A stretch of DNA of 64,000 nt from Gnetum montanum (GCA_015680685.1 MNCI01025274.1:491414-555413); one strand, 5' to 3'. Shown: positions 22,961 through 34,949, counted from the stretch's first letter. Numbers and translations are program-made. The notes: generated from the letters alone by a model not told the origin.

Positions 22961-24640
22961 GACATGTTCATTCCCAACTCTCTAATGAAGATGATGATAC
23001 TTGTTGGGGAGAGTTGGAAATCCCTACTAACTTTAAGTAGGAGCCCTTAGAGCTAAAAACTTTACCAACCAGTATGGAGTATGAATTTTTAAAGAATGGT
23101 AAACCGGTCATAATTAATGCCAAACTTGCTCCTAAACAAAAAGAAAATTTAAAGGTGGTGAATAAATGGTCAATATCCTTTTCTTGGTTATATCTAGAGC
23201 TAACAAGAATTGATCCAAGGATATACCAGCATTGCATCAACACTAACCTGGCCATGAAGCCTAGAAGGTAGCCATAGAGGTGTCTAAATCCTAAATTAAA
23301 GTAAATCATCAAGGAGAAAATTGAATAGCTCCTCAAGGTGGGGTTCATCTATCCCATTAAAGATAGTGAGTTGGTTAGTTCACTCATAATTATACCAAAG
23401 GGTGGCAAATGGTAGGTTTGCATTGACTTTAGGCTATTGAATATGGCAACATTTAAATATCACTTTCCTTTGCCATTTGTAGATCAAGTGTTAGATACCA
23501 TATCTGGGCATTGTTATTATAGCTTCTTGGATGGTTATAGTGGCTATAACCAAATCCAAATTGCACCCAAAGATCAGGCCAAGACAACATTCATGAGTCC
23601 CTGGGGAACTTTTTCATATTATAATATGCCATTTGGCCTGTGCAATGCCCTTGCAACATTTCAATGCTTGGTCCTTACTATCTTTCAATAGAAAATTGGT
23701 AGTGGTGTTGAGGTCTTCATGGATGACTTTTCCACCTATGGAGCTACTTTTGACCAAGCCTTGGACTAACTTGAGCAAGTACTGAAGAGATGTGTAGAGA
23801 CAAACTTGTAGCTCAACTAGAAAAAGAGCCATCTCATGATCAAAGAAAGTATTGTGCTAGGGCACTAAATTTCACAAAAATGGATTGAGGTAGACCTAGA
23901 AAAATTCCTTGGATACACTAGCTACTACCAACAATTCATAGAGAATTTCTCTAAGGTTGCAAAGTTGTTGGTAAAGCTTACAAAGAAAGATGCACCTTTC
24001 ATCTGGACCAAGAAATGTGAACATGCATTCCAACAATTAAAGGAGAAACTTGTAGAAACACCAATCCTATGAGCACCAGACTGGTCCAAACCCTTCCATA
24101 TCATGATAGATGCATCTAACTATGCTTTGGAAGTAGTGCTCATGCAAATGGATGATAAGAAACATCCACATTACATCCATTGTGCGAGTCAAAGCATTGT
24201 GGGAGTACAGTTAAGTTACACCACCATGAAGAAAGAATTAATGGTGGTGGTGTATGCTCTAGAAACGTTTAGGAACTATGTGCTTGGTTACAAAGTATTT
24301 GTGCATACGGATCACAGTGCAATTTGCTTCCTCATGAACAAGACATTGGTGAGCCCTTATGTCATATGGTGGCTTGTGATCTTGCAGGATTTTGATCTCA
24401 CAATGGTAGATCAAAAAGGAATCAAGAATGTGATCATTGACCACCTCTCTCACTTAAGATGGGATAATAAAGAGGAGGAAATCTCACTCTCTAATCAGTT
24501 TCTAGAAGAACTTCTCTTTATAGGAGTAATAAGTGAACAAACACCTGCAAAAGCAACATGGTATAATGACATCCTCACATATCTTCTCACTCAAGAGATG
24601 CCACAAGACTTGGATTTTAGAAAGAAGCAATAATTTCTTC
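22961..24640 (+). pseudogene. Element A reverse transcriptase and RNase H
   Basis: An RT leader typical of Athila/Tat elements (PLELKTLPTSMEYEFLKNG, VIINAKL, ELTRIDPRIYQHCINT) precedes the fingers and palm: GFIYPIKDSELVSSLIIIPK, YHFPLPFVDQVLDTISGH, YSFLDGYSGYNQI, and the active site VEVFMDDFSTYG (FMDD, 23716-23727). RNase H follows with IDASNYALEVVL (about 24100), KKELMVVVYALE and FVHTDHSAI, keeping its D-E-D residues. Two short frames stay open (23437-23691 and 24103-24633), but stops at the join with the fingers, after ATFQCLVLTIFQ and before the thumb kill it as one protein. Confidence 0.9.
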
Positions 24641-25808
24641 ATCGGGCCAAATACTTCATGGAAATCAATGGACACCTTTACAAGGTGTGCACTGATGACC
24701 TGATTCATTGGTGTGTCTATGACGAAGATTAACTATGTGTTCTCCAGGATGCACATGAAGGGCCTTGCGGAGGCCACTATGTAGGGAGATGCACTGTCAT
24801 AAAAATCTTGATGGTAGAATACTATTGGCCTATGATCTTTAGGGATGTCCACTAGCTCATCAAGTCTTGTAAATGTTGTCAATGAGATGGGGGGATGACT
24901 GTGCATATGGAAGGTCCTTAACATTGAATTCAACCACTAGAACCTTTCAATTTATGGGGCATTGACTTCATGGATCCCATTACACCCATGTCCAATGGGA
25001 AGGCGTTTATTATAGCAGCAGTTGACTACTATACAAAATGGTTAGAAGCAGCAACCATTATTGATTGTACATCATTCACTACTACCAAATTCATACAACA
25101 AAATATTGTGAATAGGTTAGGGGTGCCAAATTCACTAATTTTTGATAATGGAACTCATTTCATAGATGCCACCTTTAGAAAGTTAATGCAACACTTGGGG
25201 GTAGAACATAACTTAACAATACCTTACCATCCCCAAGCGAATGGTCAAGTAGAGGTAACCAATTGGGAAATCATAAAAATACTAATGCGAACCATTAGCA
25301 AATATAAAAAATATTGGAGTACAAAGCTTAACGATGCTCTTTGGGCTTATCATTCAACTTGGAAACATCCTATTGGCTGTTCTCCCTACAAGTTAGTATA
25401 CGGAAAAATTCCAACACTCTTGATTCAATCCAAGCTTCGTACACTCTCAATAGTCTGTGAACTAAATCTTGACCTAAGTCTAGCATAGAAAGAAAGATTA
25501 ATCGACCTAAACATGTTAGAAAAAAATCAATTAGTGGTCCTATCCTTGAATGAGGTGAACAAGGCATTTAGTAAGCAACGTCATAACCTAAGAATCAAGA
25601 AAGTAAAACTTCAACTAGGAGATAAGGTTCTCTATTGGAACCCCACACATGTTCCCCAAAAGAAAAAATTTTAGACATTGTGGGAGGGACCTTATATAAT
25701 TGATCAAACCTTTTCCTCCAAGGCCATGTTTATCTACAAGCCTAAAAGCCTGAGTAAAAAGTAGTTAGTCAACATTCAACAAGTAAATCCTTTCTTGGAA
25801 CCAAGATA
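24641..25808 (+). pseudogene. Element A integrase
   Basis: The zinc-binding head keeps H-H (DAHEGPCGGHYVG) and CKCC (about 24870). The catalytic core is open from 24970 to 25488 and keeps all three acidic residues: Asp in GIDFMDP (24964-24966), Asp in LIFDNGTHF (25144-25146) and Glu in GQVEVTN (25252-25254), with 35 residues between the last two, as in D-D35-E enzymes. The C-terminal part (LGDKVLYWNP, LWEGPYIIDQ, IQQVNPFLEP) ends at 25808 and shows no chromodomain. Stops lie in the head and the tail. It is the best preserved integrase core of the gypsy copies here. Confidence 0.9.
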
Positions 25809-25880
25809 GGCTAGTGTAACTATTACCTCAACGGATGAACAACCACATTCTATTTTTTGGGTTTCCTCCTTCCAACTCAG

Positions 25881-25892
25881 TCGTGGGGGAGA
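25881..25892 (+). promoter_or_regulatory. Internal polypurine-like tract after pol
   Basis: CTCAGTCGTGGGGGAGATGG spans this site. It resembles the sequence before the 3' LTR (CAGTTGTGGGAGTA, 31013-31027). Equivalent G-rich sites follow pol in B (near 16425) and G (near 47985). It may prime extra plus-strand DNA, as central polypurine tracts do. That role is inferred. Confidence 0.45.
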
Positions 25893-27478
25893 TGGCCATC
25901 CATGCTAACTATAAAATTGGCTCCTCAATTTTTCTACCTTTTTATTTTTCACATTTTTGGATTTTTCAAATTTTTCTAATTTTATACCATCTTTAGTACC
26001 TTTGAACCTTCTTAACTATTTTACCCTTTCTTATATTTTACTTTGTTTTATTTTATTCAAGTGTGATATTTTCTCATTTTTGCTAATAAAGAGTGCTTTA
26101 TTGTCTTAGGACACAATGTTACTGTTGCTATTTACTAATGATGGTTTGTGTTTAATGTTATGATTGTCGATGTCTGGTTTTTATTTTTGAATTCTAATGT
26201 CTAATGAATTTGACATGGTTTATTTTTCATGGAACAAATAATGAATCCATGACATCTGCCCATCCAATTAACTCTATGGTTTTCCTTGTTCTAGGAATTT
26301 GAGGTCCCTTTCCATTAAAGAAACTTTTAATCAATCGGTGACCTTGGTAGTTCTAGAATTAGGAAGGATCCAAAGGTTTGTAAAGGGTGTGACTTCAAGG
26401 GGGCTCAATACTCTTTGTACTCCTCTACTTTCTTGAGCGCTTGAGTTTTTTTCATGAACTTCTTACCATTCCATACTACCCACTAATAGGAAGTCAAATA
26501 ACATTGTTACATGGTGTGATTCCCATTTAAAAAAATGAATAAGTCCTCGCATGGTGTGGTTCCCATTTCAAAAAAATTAAAAAAAATAATGAAAATTCAA
26601 AGCACACCCCTTGGACAAATAAATCGGCTACAAGCACTGGTTATGGAACTTGAATGACATGTACCTATGCTTGAAGGTCAACACTAACTAAGGCTCTCTC
26701 TCTCTCTCTCACTTTCTACTTCTCTTTTCTTCTCTTTGGGAATGATGGTTATTCTTATGTCTCGAATGAATGGATCGGTCTTGGAGTGATGATGTGAAGT
26801 CACTAAAAGCATATGGTTTTGGTTAGGACTGAAGATGGAACTTCTCAAGTCATTTTAAACACAAATTCCAAAAGGAACTTCTTATGACCTCAATTTGGAA
26901 CTCCATTCCACCTACTCTATCATCCATCCATGCTGCCATAACTCACCTCACTACCCAGTTCTATGTTATGCTCTATGTCTTGGTCTGATGTGTTGGGATT
27001 CTTGAGTAGATTCTTTTCCTTGGTTTGTAACTTTTCATGACCATTAATCGACTATGGGACCCACACACTCTTCAGTTGAGGTTATGCAAGGGTAAAAATG
27101 GCATGAGCCTACTATGGGGAGGATCCACTTGCATAGTTCTTGGCTTGGTTAGTTAAGGTTCCTTACCTTTGACATCGCTACAATCCTATCTTTTACATAT
27201 TCCATTTAGTATATCGCTTAGTGTTCCTTAATCTGTTATTTTATTCATCCACTAAATCAATTTTTCTCCATTTCCCCAAATTTATAAGCTTCAACACCCT
27301 CTTCTCATGTTTTTATATTGTTCTTGGTCCTTTAAGCTTTCATTTGATCCCAATTTCATCCAAAAATTCCTTGTATTTTGAAAGTTTGACCAAAGTCGAC
27401 AAAAGTCAATGGTAGTTAATGGCTACATCAACGAGGCCTCATCAACATAGCTGATAGCATTAACAAGGCCTCGTCAAT
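25893..27478 (+). other. Element A spacer between pol and third ORF
   Basis: Non-coding: T-rich to 26100, a CT repeat at 26696-26710, a repeated TGGTGTGRTTCCCATTT block near 26510 and 26555, and landmarks shared with B, F and G (GGGGAGGATCCACTTGCATA near 27117). No conserved frame is seen. Confidence 0.6.
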
Positions 27479-27515
27479 GAGGCCTTGTCGACGCAATGTG
27501 TACATGCTATATATA
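27479..27515 (+). promoter_or_regulatory. Internal promoter of the third ORF, element A
   Basis: GAGGCCTTGTCGACGCAATG (27479-27498) is identical to the LTR motif at 18864-18883 and sits 9 bases before TATATATA (27508-27515). Diverged copies of the motif precede it at 27432 and 27466. The third-ORF leader follows. Position and sequence are matched by TATA boxes in B (14851) and F (52898). Confidence 0.6.
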
Positions 27516-27662
27516 CTGCATAGCACTTGGGAATTTTTTGCAAATTTCTCATAACACATGAGGAGTTTTTGCAATTTTTCAAATCCCAAAACCTTCTAGA
27601 GCTCTTAACTTCCCAACCATTTGTCCAAATCACTCTGTTTTTCAACCCTGCACTTACTAGAG

Positions 27663-27967
27663 GTAAGATCTTTATTGTGGGGGCTACCTTAAGGTTTCTG
27701 ATGAAAATTTTTGAAAATGTTTCTAACTCCCCAAAGGGTTAATAACTTTAATAACTTAGAAACATTAATTTTTTCAAAGATTAACCCTTCCAATAACCTC
27801 CAGGATGGTTTGTTAATGATAATACATAAATAAAATGACAATTGGTTTAATTAAATCAGCCATAATCACAACTTAGGCAAAGTGTAACTATCTTTAAGAG
27901 ATAAGGTATCCCAATTATTTTAAGGTTATACAATGACTACTAATTCATGGTCTCATTGTGATTACAG
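27663..27967 (+). other. Probable leader intron of the third ORF, element A
   Basis: CTAGAG|GTAAGATC (donor at 27663) lies 148 bases after the TATA box, and TGTGATTACAG (acceptor ending 27967) directly abuts the ATG. In F the aligned donor is CCAGAG|ATGAGC, a single G-to-A loss, and the acceptor GATCATAG again abuts the ATG. An intron of 305 bases (289 in F) is therefore likely in the ancestor. Confidence 0.6.
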
Positions 27968-30838
27968 ATGGCACCAAAATAGAAATGCTCACAAGAAGGA
28001 GAAACCTTGCAACCATGGGAGAAATGATCCACAGTGGGAAGGGACCAACAAGAACAAGGCGAAGAATTACCAGAAGCAACTCATGCAATGAGACCTCTTT
28101 GTGAGGAGCCCAAAGTGGAATCTATTCAACAAATTCTAGAAGAAGAAGTGCCAACAGAAAAATCCCAAAGAGGGGAAGTGCCCAGACCTGCGCCAAGGCT
28201 TGAGGTCACTTTGACTCAAGCCTACCTTGATATCATCAGATCCCAAGAGATCCAAAGATCAGTTTTTCAAGAGATCAACTTTGGACCATTTTTGGAGAAA
28301 GATCCAAAGGATGTTAAGACACAACTACAAGCTTCTCCCATGTGGGTAGTCATCATGTCCAGTGGGGAATGGTACATGAAAGAGACATATCTCTTCTGGA
28401 CTAGTTGAAGGCTAGGGTCATTGTCAAAATCAAGAACATTCAAGTGTCCTATTCGACAGAAGCTATTGCATAGGCACTTGGGTTGCCTGATACTGGAACA
28501 CAGCTAGTAGAACTATTTACAAAAGGCAATCCTAAGACCAAGAGGAAATGGACCTAATGATGCTATGGGGTTGACCATAAGGAGTATGGTGCACTCACAC
28601 CAATAGAGTAAACTTACTTCAAGATTTTGGCCTATCACCTCAATCCAACGATGAGGCCAAGCAATGTAACCACCTTCTATACCTAAGCATGAATCACTAT
28701 AAGTGAAAAATTTTCCATTAATCTTCCATAGCTAATCTACTTAGAGATTAAGAAATGTTTCAAGGAAAATGAACGTGGAAGGAAGACCCTACCCTTTCTG
28801 TGCCTCATCTAGAAACTTTGCAAAAGGGTAGGCATTGTTTGCTATTTCAATGATATCCTCAGGTATGCTCCTTTGGCCACATGGTCAAAAATCATGAAAC
28901 AAAAAATACCAATGACAACCCAAGAAGAGGAGTAGCTACCACCACCACCCACTCAGGAAACAACATTGGAGGCTGGTGCAGTCATGGAATGGCTACACAA
29001 AAATCAAGAATTTCTCTTGAGTGAATAAGAGAAATAAGTAGGAATGAGTGGGATAGATCCATCTATGTATTGGCTAGTAATGAGTCACCTTAATGAGGTG
29101 GCTCAAATAGTTAGCCAAATGAAGAGGGATGGTTCAATTTTCTTTGCCCAGCATATGCGACTACTTGCAAGGTTGGATCCCAATGCTCAAGAGATGACGG
29201 TGTCACTATTAACACACCATCTATTCTTAGAAATATTTGGGAATGCTACCACTTTCTTGATGGATTGGAGGAAGGTGAAAAGAAAACTATCTTGGTGATG
29301 TAGCACCATGGGTAGGAAACAATAACCGAAATGATGGTTAACCATGTTGCAGAAGCATTGAATGCACCCATGAAATCTGTTCTAGATGTATCTGTGCTTG
29401 AGATGTGTAGACATCTACAGGCATGGTCAGTGGAAAGCTAGACACAACCTAGGATGAAAAGTTACTGGAATGACTAGTGGGAACCAGGTAGTTGACTCTA
29501 GACATCTTTGATCTTCTAGAAAACATCACTGCGACCTAATCAGAGCTACTTAACACAAGAGGAAAATGCATTATCCTAGAGGGGCAACTCGAAATACCCC
29601 AAGAAAGAAACTAGCATTTGGCCATGGAGTTTGTCAAACTTTGTGCCCAACTTGCAGATCCTACAATCCTTAGCCCAACAATAACAAGAGACAAAGCTTT
29701 CAAATAGCTTCAAGAATGATTCCAAGAGGCTAAGGAGGAGGTAGTTATAGCCATCTTCAACCAATCCATAGTTGAAGCATAAATGCACTTAATCTAGAAG
29801 GACTTGGAATAGATGCTCCAGGAGAATGAATCCTTGACTGCACAAAATTATCACATATGAAATGTTGATGCTCAAAAGGATCAAATGCAAGCATTTCTTC
29901 AGCAATAGTAGGAGTAGCTTGCTAGGGTAAACATTGAACTAAGGAGATTGACTACAAAAAATCATAATCTATCAATAGAGGAAGTGTATGCCTTGCGCCA
30001 AAAATTGGCCATTGAGATCATCACCTGGAAGAATGAGGCCCTCAAATTTGAGAAAGTGAAGAATCACTATAATAACCAAGTTGGCCTGCAAAAGGAAGTG
30101 AATGAAAAACAAATTTAGATGAAGAAGGAAAAACTGAATGAAGTCCTCCAGTAGCTCCAACAAGAAAGAGAGATCTGGCAACCCATCGTTGATGGGATTG
30201 ATGCCTACAACAAAGCGAAGATTTGCTTAAAGGAGTTGTAAATCGAGAAGATGACAGAGTACATGAAGTTGGCCAATCTTTGATATGTAAACTTGGTAAT
30301 GCTGATTGCCAAATGGCTACAATCAGAGTTAGAACAACAAATGGCTAGCTTATATTTGTTATACGAGGCATAGTTCAAGCATTACAAAGACATCAAGTAG
30401 AAGCTTGAGATTGCAAAAGCTAAACTCAAAGTTCTCAAAGCTTGATTTAGAGACCAATGATCAATCACTGAGAACCTAACTAGATGGATAAATGACTAGC
30501 AGGAGTTGAAAGACATAGTTAGGGCATTCGACATTGAACACAAACAATTCACTACCTAGTTCATCAATGTGAAGGAGTTATTTCTAGCAATCCCGTGTCC
30601 TTGGGATGTGCCTATTTTGACCCACATTGGGGAAGCTACGTGGATGGTGCATGATCCCCAGAGTAAGGAGGAGAAAATGAAAGCACTACTAGATGCTTTC
30701 TGCCTCCTTCCTAAAGTTGCAGTAGTAGCAGGACAACCACAACCACCTGTGTGTGAAGCTAGTGAAGGTTCCTCGTAGCTTGAGGAACCACCACCACCTA
30801 GGACCATGGAATGTGCTATCCAAGTTTTGAAGAGTTGA
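27968..30838 (+). pseudogene. Third ORF of element A: long coiled-coil protein of unknown function
   Basis: About 950 codons, with stops. Order of parts: start MAPK*KCSQEGETLQPWEK; an acidic head (EEPKVESIQQILEEEVP) and VTLTQAYLDIIRSQEI; a globular block with ALGLPDTG and KILAYHLNPTMRPSNVTTF (about 28440-28680), reminiscent of the domain called putative plant transposon protein; SGIDPSMYWLVMSHLNEV (29047); a long Gln/Glu/Lys/Leu-rich coiled-coil half (about 29750-30450); then a conserved C-terminal block WDVPILTHIGEATWMVHDPQ (30600-30660) and a Pro-rich tail. No signal peptide or membrane segment is seen, so it is not an ordinary env. It has its own TATA box and leader intron. F and B carry full-length homologues and G a shrunken one. 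Function unknown: a structural or RNA-binding accessory protein is a guess. Confidence 0.75.
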
Positions 30839-31012
30839 GGTAAGGTGTTCAATTTTGTAAGTCTTGAACACCATTTTTTGTAATATGTGCATTTATACAC
30901 TTGGGTACTCTATTTTTTGTCAAGTCAGTCAGTTTGTTTTGTTTGAAGAAAAGTTAGTCAATAATCCTATACCTTCCCAATTTTGGAAAATAACTCAAGG
31001 ATGAGTTTTCAT

Positions 31013-31027
31013 TCAGTTGTGGGAGTA
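31013..31027 (+). other. Element A polypurine site
   Basis: CAGTTGTGGGAGTA immediately precedes the 3' LTR (TGATGAGT at 31028). The core is GTGGGAG. The upstream GATGAGTTTTCATTCAG is conserved in B, F and G, so the site is confident although the purine run is short. Confidence 0.6.
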
Positions 31028-31930
31028 TGATGAGTCATGTTCAATTGGCTACATTGATGAGGCCTTGTCAATGTATCTTACCATGCGTCAATGAGGTCCC
31101 ATCGACGTAGTGTTGGTCTTTTTGATTTTTGACTAGAAATATGCACTTGTAGCCATATTTATGACAATTAGAGATTGTAGTTGTAGTGAAGCTCTTGCAG
31201 TTTTTCCATTTGAAAGTTAGAATTTTTCCCCTAAGTGCCCACAACAAGAGTCAGTGTGGGTACGAATCTTTATTCGACATTGTTATACCTAAGCGTGATA
31301 GTGTGTGTGGCAATAAAGATGAGCTTTCTGATAAACCTTACAGTGCTTTGGATAGATTAGCTATTTTATTTATGCATTTAATGTTTTCAATTATTTTTTA
31401 AATGTTTTTAATTAGTTATTAAATATTTTCTAGTTATTACATTAATAAAGTAATTAAGCTAGATAGATTACATACATAAGTATGACTACTTTGAGTATAA
31501 CACATATTCGCTTGGTAATCCCAGTAGCGTTATTGCTTGGTATGCCCAGTAGCATAGCACTTGGTCACCCAATAGTGGATATGTGGGTTTAGGATCTGTA
31601 TAAAAAGTAGGATCAGATGCTTATGTTAGGATTAGTTAAATGCTAGTTAATTAGTTAACTTAGATTAATTAATTAAATTCATTTTATCCACATTTTGAGC
31701 ACCAAACTATAAAACACAAAATGATAAAAATTGGATCCATGAGTTACACTTAACCATACCTACAAATGTCACAAGTGTAATTGGGAAGATAATGATTGAC
31801 CTTAGGGCTAGATTCACTTCCTAAAGGACTAGTGCACTAGAAACAATAATGTCTAGGGAATTCAACCAGATCACACATGAATGATTTGTGATTCGTATAG
31901 TTGGGCATAGGGGTACCTTGCTACTCATCA
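31028..31930 (+). repeat. Element A 3' LTR
   Basis: Runs from TGATGAGT to ACTCATCA, with perfect 8-bp inverted ends, followed by target copy ACTAT at 31931-31935. Compared with the 5' LTR it holds about 85 extra bases after the CAGTAGC repeats and an extra GTCAATG block near 31068. Its TATA box is mutated. Confidence 0.9.
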
Positions 31931-31935
31931 ACTAT

Positions 31936-32094
31936 AATACTAGTGTCTACAATGGTATTCAAAACTTGATCAACAAATGATATAGGGAAATGATCTTTGA
32001 ATGCTACCAGGTTTAATAATTGAAAGTTTATATAGACCCTTCACTTACCACCCTTCTTTGGAATAATGATTAATGGACTAAACCATTCATTATT
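31936..32094 (-). pseudogene. Element B RT middle fragment
   Basis: Minus-strand reading gives NEWFSPLIIIPKKGG, VYINFQLLNLVAFKDHFP and FVDQVLNTIVDT: RT fingers and palm of element B. It connects to 18832 across element A (right end of A plus ACTAT) and to 37332 across element C. Both joints restore the expected RT order, which is how the nesting was established. Confidence 0.85.
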
Positions 32095-33208
32095 TGAGGA
32101 TTGTAGAACCTAGAAGGGTGGATGAATAAGTTTCTCAAAACAAAATTAAATAGCCACAAAAACCACAACCTAATTTAATGTGGATTCCCAACTTGGGTAG
32201 TCCACACTTAGAGGGTAGATCACTTACACACCTCTAGACTTTGTTTCTCTGAAATGTGGTTTGAAGGATATCACATCCTATACAAACTCTAAGCTTTGCT
32301 ATAGAGTGTTTCATTATCATGAAACCACTCAATCCTACAAGGTCCCTACAAGTTTAGAATGTGATTTCGATGATCCCTCAAGATTTACAAATTGAGCTCT
32401 ACTCTAGAGTGTTTTAACGTGGCACAAACACTCAATCCCACAGGATCCTAACAAGCTTAATAACAATGCCTTCCTATAAGAAGTAAATCAATCCCTTAGA
32501 GATGTAAGAAAAGAAAAAGAATTACAAGGATAGAATGTAACTCAATTATAGGTCCTTATACTTTGAAGCACAATCCACAATTGAACAACCAAACAAGAGA
32601 ATGATTTGACAAGTGAAATACACAAATGTAATATATAATCATTACTTTTATAGTAATAATTGATATTCAATTCTTGCACTTTTCCCAAGAGAATGAAGTC
32701 TTCTTATAGCCTCAGAGTTTTTGAAATCATCTCGAAGTTCATGCAATGGTTATCTAACAGCTATTGAAGATGTCTCCTTCGAGATTGGGATGTCTCTTTG
32801 AAAATGATTTCAATTTTGGGGAGATGTCTCTTTTGAGATGGAGAAATTTTCTCTTAAAAGGATACATCTCCTATTTTTGAAAGACATCTTCTTTGGGTAT
32901 CCTCCATTTCGGCCAAGATGTCTTCTGCATCTGGGAGACATCTTCTCTACATTTGAACTTTGATTCCAAAGCTTCCTCTTGATCACCAGAGCATCTTCTT
33001 TTAGCTTGTGGTCCTCTTTACTCATCCATGCTTCCTTGAGTCCTTATAGTCTTCACTTAGACATCCTTATTCTTATCTATGCTAGTCAAGTCTCTCACTT
33101 GAATATTCCATTGTAGTTCTTATTTTGTTGAGTACTTGCAAACATACTTCATTCCACAAAATTCTATGTTCTCTATTTTTCTTAATGCTTTAACATACCA
33201 AAAGATCA
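32095..33208 (-). repeat. Element C 3' LTR
   Basis: On the plus strand it runs from TGAGGATTGTAGAAC to CAAAAGATCA. It matches 36197-37331 along its length. The region 32760-32945 holds seven or more AGATGTCT/AGACATCT motifs. A frame of 71 codons on the minus strand here is only low-complexity LTR sequence. Confidence 0.9.
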
Positions 33209-33226
33209 ATAATCTCCCCCTTTTTG
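33209..33226 (-). other. Element C polypurine tract
   Basis: Minus strand CCAAAAAGGGGGAGATTAT directly before the 3' LTR (TGATCTTTTGG). This form, with CATCACC upstream, is typical of plant copia elements and fixes the orientation of C. Confidence 0.85.
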
Positions 33227-34949
33227 GTGATGTTCAAAACTTAAGAAAATGGGTTAGTAAACTCTAGAATTCATTAAAGTCATATGTCAAATGTTTTTAA
33301 TGTCACTCATAAATGATGTTATCATCATCACATCACATCACAGTTATTAACAGTAATCCAAACTTCTTCCCCTTTTTGGACGTCATCAAAAAGGAATGAA
33401 ACAGTGCTATATGATAGAGCAAAATTGGACATTGATTTTCAAACTTTCATAATGAACATTTGAGGACTTGAGTATGCTATAGATATAAACATGTTTGCCA
33501 AGTAAGAACAAGCAATTAAAAAGTACACATCACTCAGCATTGATAGTATAGGACTAATGATGTCAAATCATTTAAGTGTTGCCCCTCATCTATTCACATA
33601 GAGTGTTAGAAATAATGAGGTACAAGCCTTTTAGTTGATATTCAAATATGGAATTTTAGCATGAAGATCATATAACCTGTCTTTGAGTTGATAATCCATA
33701 AGTAATAAATGACCATATCTCATAGTTTTATAATTATCTAATATTCTCCTCCTTTTGAAATATCATGATAAGGCATAGCAGTTTTATGGTAGGTAAAACA
33801 TGCATATTCAACTTTTAAGAATTAGATCAAATACTCACAAGAGAGGTCAAAGCAACACAACTTATCATGCTAAAAATCTCAAAAATAACTAAAAAAATTC
33901 TTAACAAGATGTCCATAAAGTAATTTGTATATAGAAATGTCAATTTTAAATACTAGCACGAAGAAATACATCATAAGGAAAAATATCAAAAAGATATCTT
34001 AACCAAAATTAACTCATACTTTTACCCTAGATACTTTACCAAAATGAATAGTCTTCTTCTTGCTTATTTTCAATTGTGGATGTTGGAGTCAGAAGTCTTA
34101 CTACTTCAAAGTCTCAAAAGACTCCCCCTACACCAATGGCCTATAAGATGATACTTGCTGATGAGGTATAGTCTCCCCCTACATACATGCTTGTATTGCT
34201 TCCTAGACTCTTTCGTCATAATGCATTTGTTGTAGAGAGATTTGCAACTCCTCTAAGCCTTTTATGATCTTCATGTTGCATTGAAATTCTAAGATCAAGT
34301 GTGGGGACTAAGGTCTCCCATTAGTAAATCCTTTCAACTACGAAGATGCAAATATTTTTAATGTTTATTATAGGCAGTTTCTTTCTAGATGATCAAAGAA
34401 TGCCTTTTGAAATGTTTCTTTTCTTAGAAGATACATGAATTACATTAAAGATACCAATTTAAATTCTTCAATTATCATACATTAAAAATATTCCAAAATA
34501 AATTTGACTTTATGATTTTAGAGGGAAGTAACAAATCCATATCTCAAGGCAAAAAGCTTTCATGTCCATGAATTTCATGCAAGGGTTTCAAATCACTTGA
34601 AACTAATATATCAAAAGATGATTTTTTAATAATTTTTTTTTAAAAAAGGCACAAGCGACCATTCAATAAATTAATCACATCACTTTCATAAATTTGCAAG
34701 ATATTTACCAATCAAATATTCCAAGAAAGCCCCAAAAATCTCCTTCTACATATGTGCTTATCTAAACATTTGTAGAGATTGGAGTTATTTTCATAGTCTT
34801 GAAACAAATTTAAGTACATATCAAAACAATTAGTTTTTCTTAAAAAAATGAAAAATCTTAAAAGAAATATTTAAAAATTGAGACATTTTCTAGCAAGTAA
34901 GAAAATAGAAACATACTATAACTTACCTTTCTTGCAAGAAGAATGAAGA
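33227..34949 (-). other. Element C internal non-coding region
   Basis: AT-rich, with stops in all frames. I looked for copia landmarks (DSGA protease, integrase D-D-E, YVDD, TKHID) on both strands and see none. The region stands where pol should be. Confidence 0.6.

Larger units (their letters stand above)
18833..31930 (+). mobile_element. Element A: full-length Ty3/gypsy (Athila/Tat-like) retrotransposon
   Basis: It has two LTRs (18833-19642 and 31028-31930), a primer-binding site, gag, protease, RT-RNase H, integrase, spacer, third ORF and polypurine site, in that order, total 13.1 kb. The 5-bp target duplication ACTAT is intact at 18828-18832 and 31931-31935. It sits inside the RT of element B, on the opposite strand. 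The primer site and the RT leader put it in the Athila/Tat branch, which lacks a chromodomain; none is seen here. LTRs differ by point changes and two larger indels, so the insertion is old. All genes carry stops. Confidence 0.92.

Noticed and set aside
27968-30838. Retroviral-type envelope gene
   Set aside because: The position fits, but no signal peptide, cleavage site or membrane-spanning segment is visible; the composition is that of a coiled coil.
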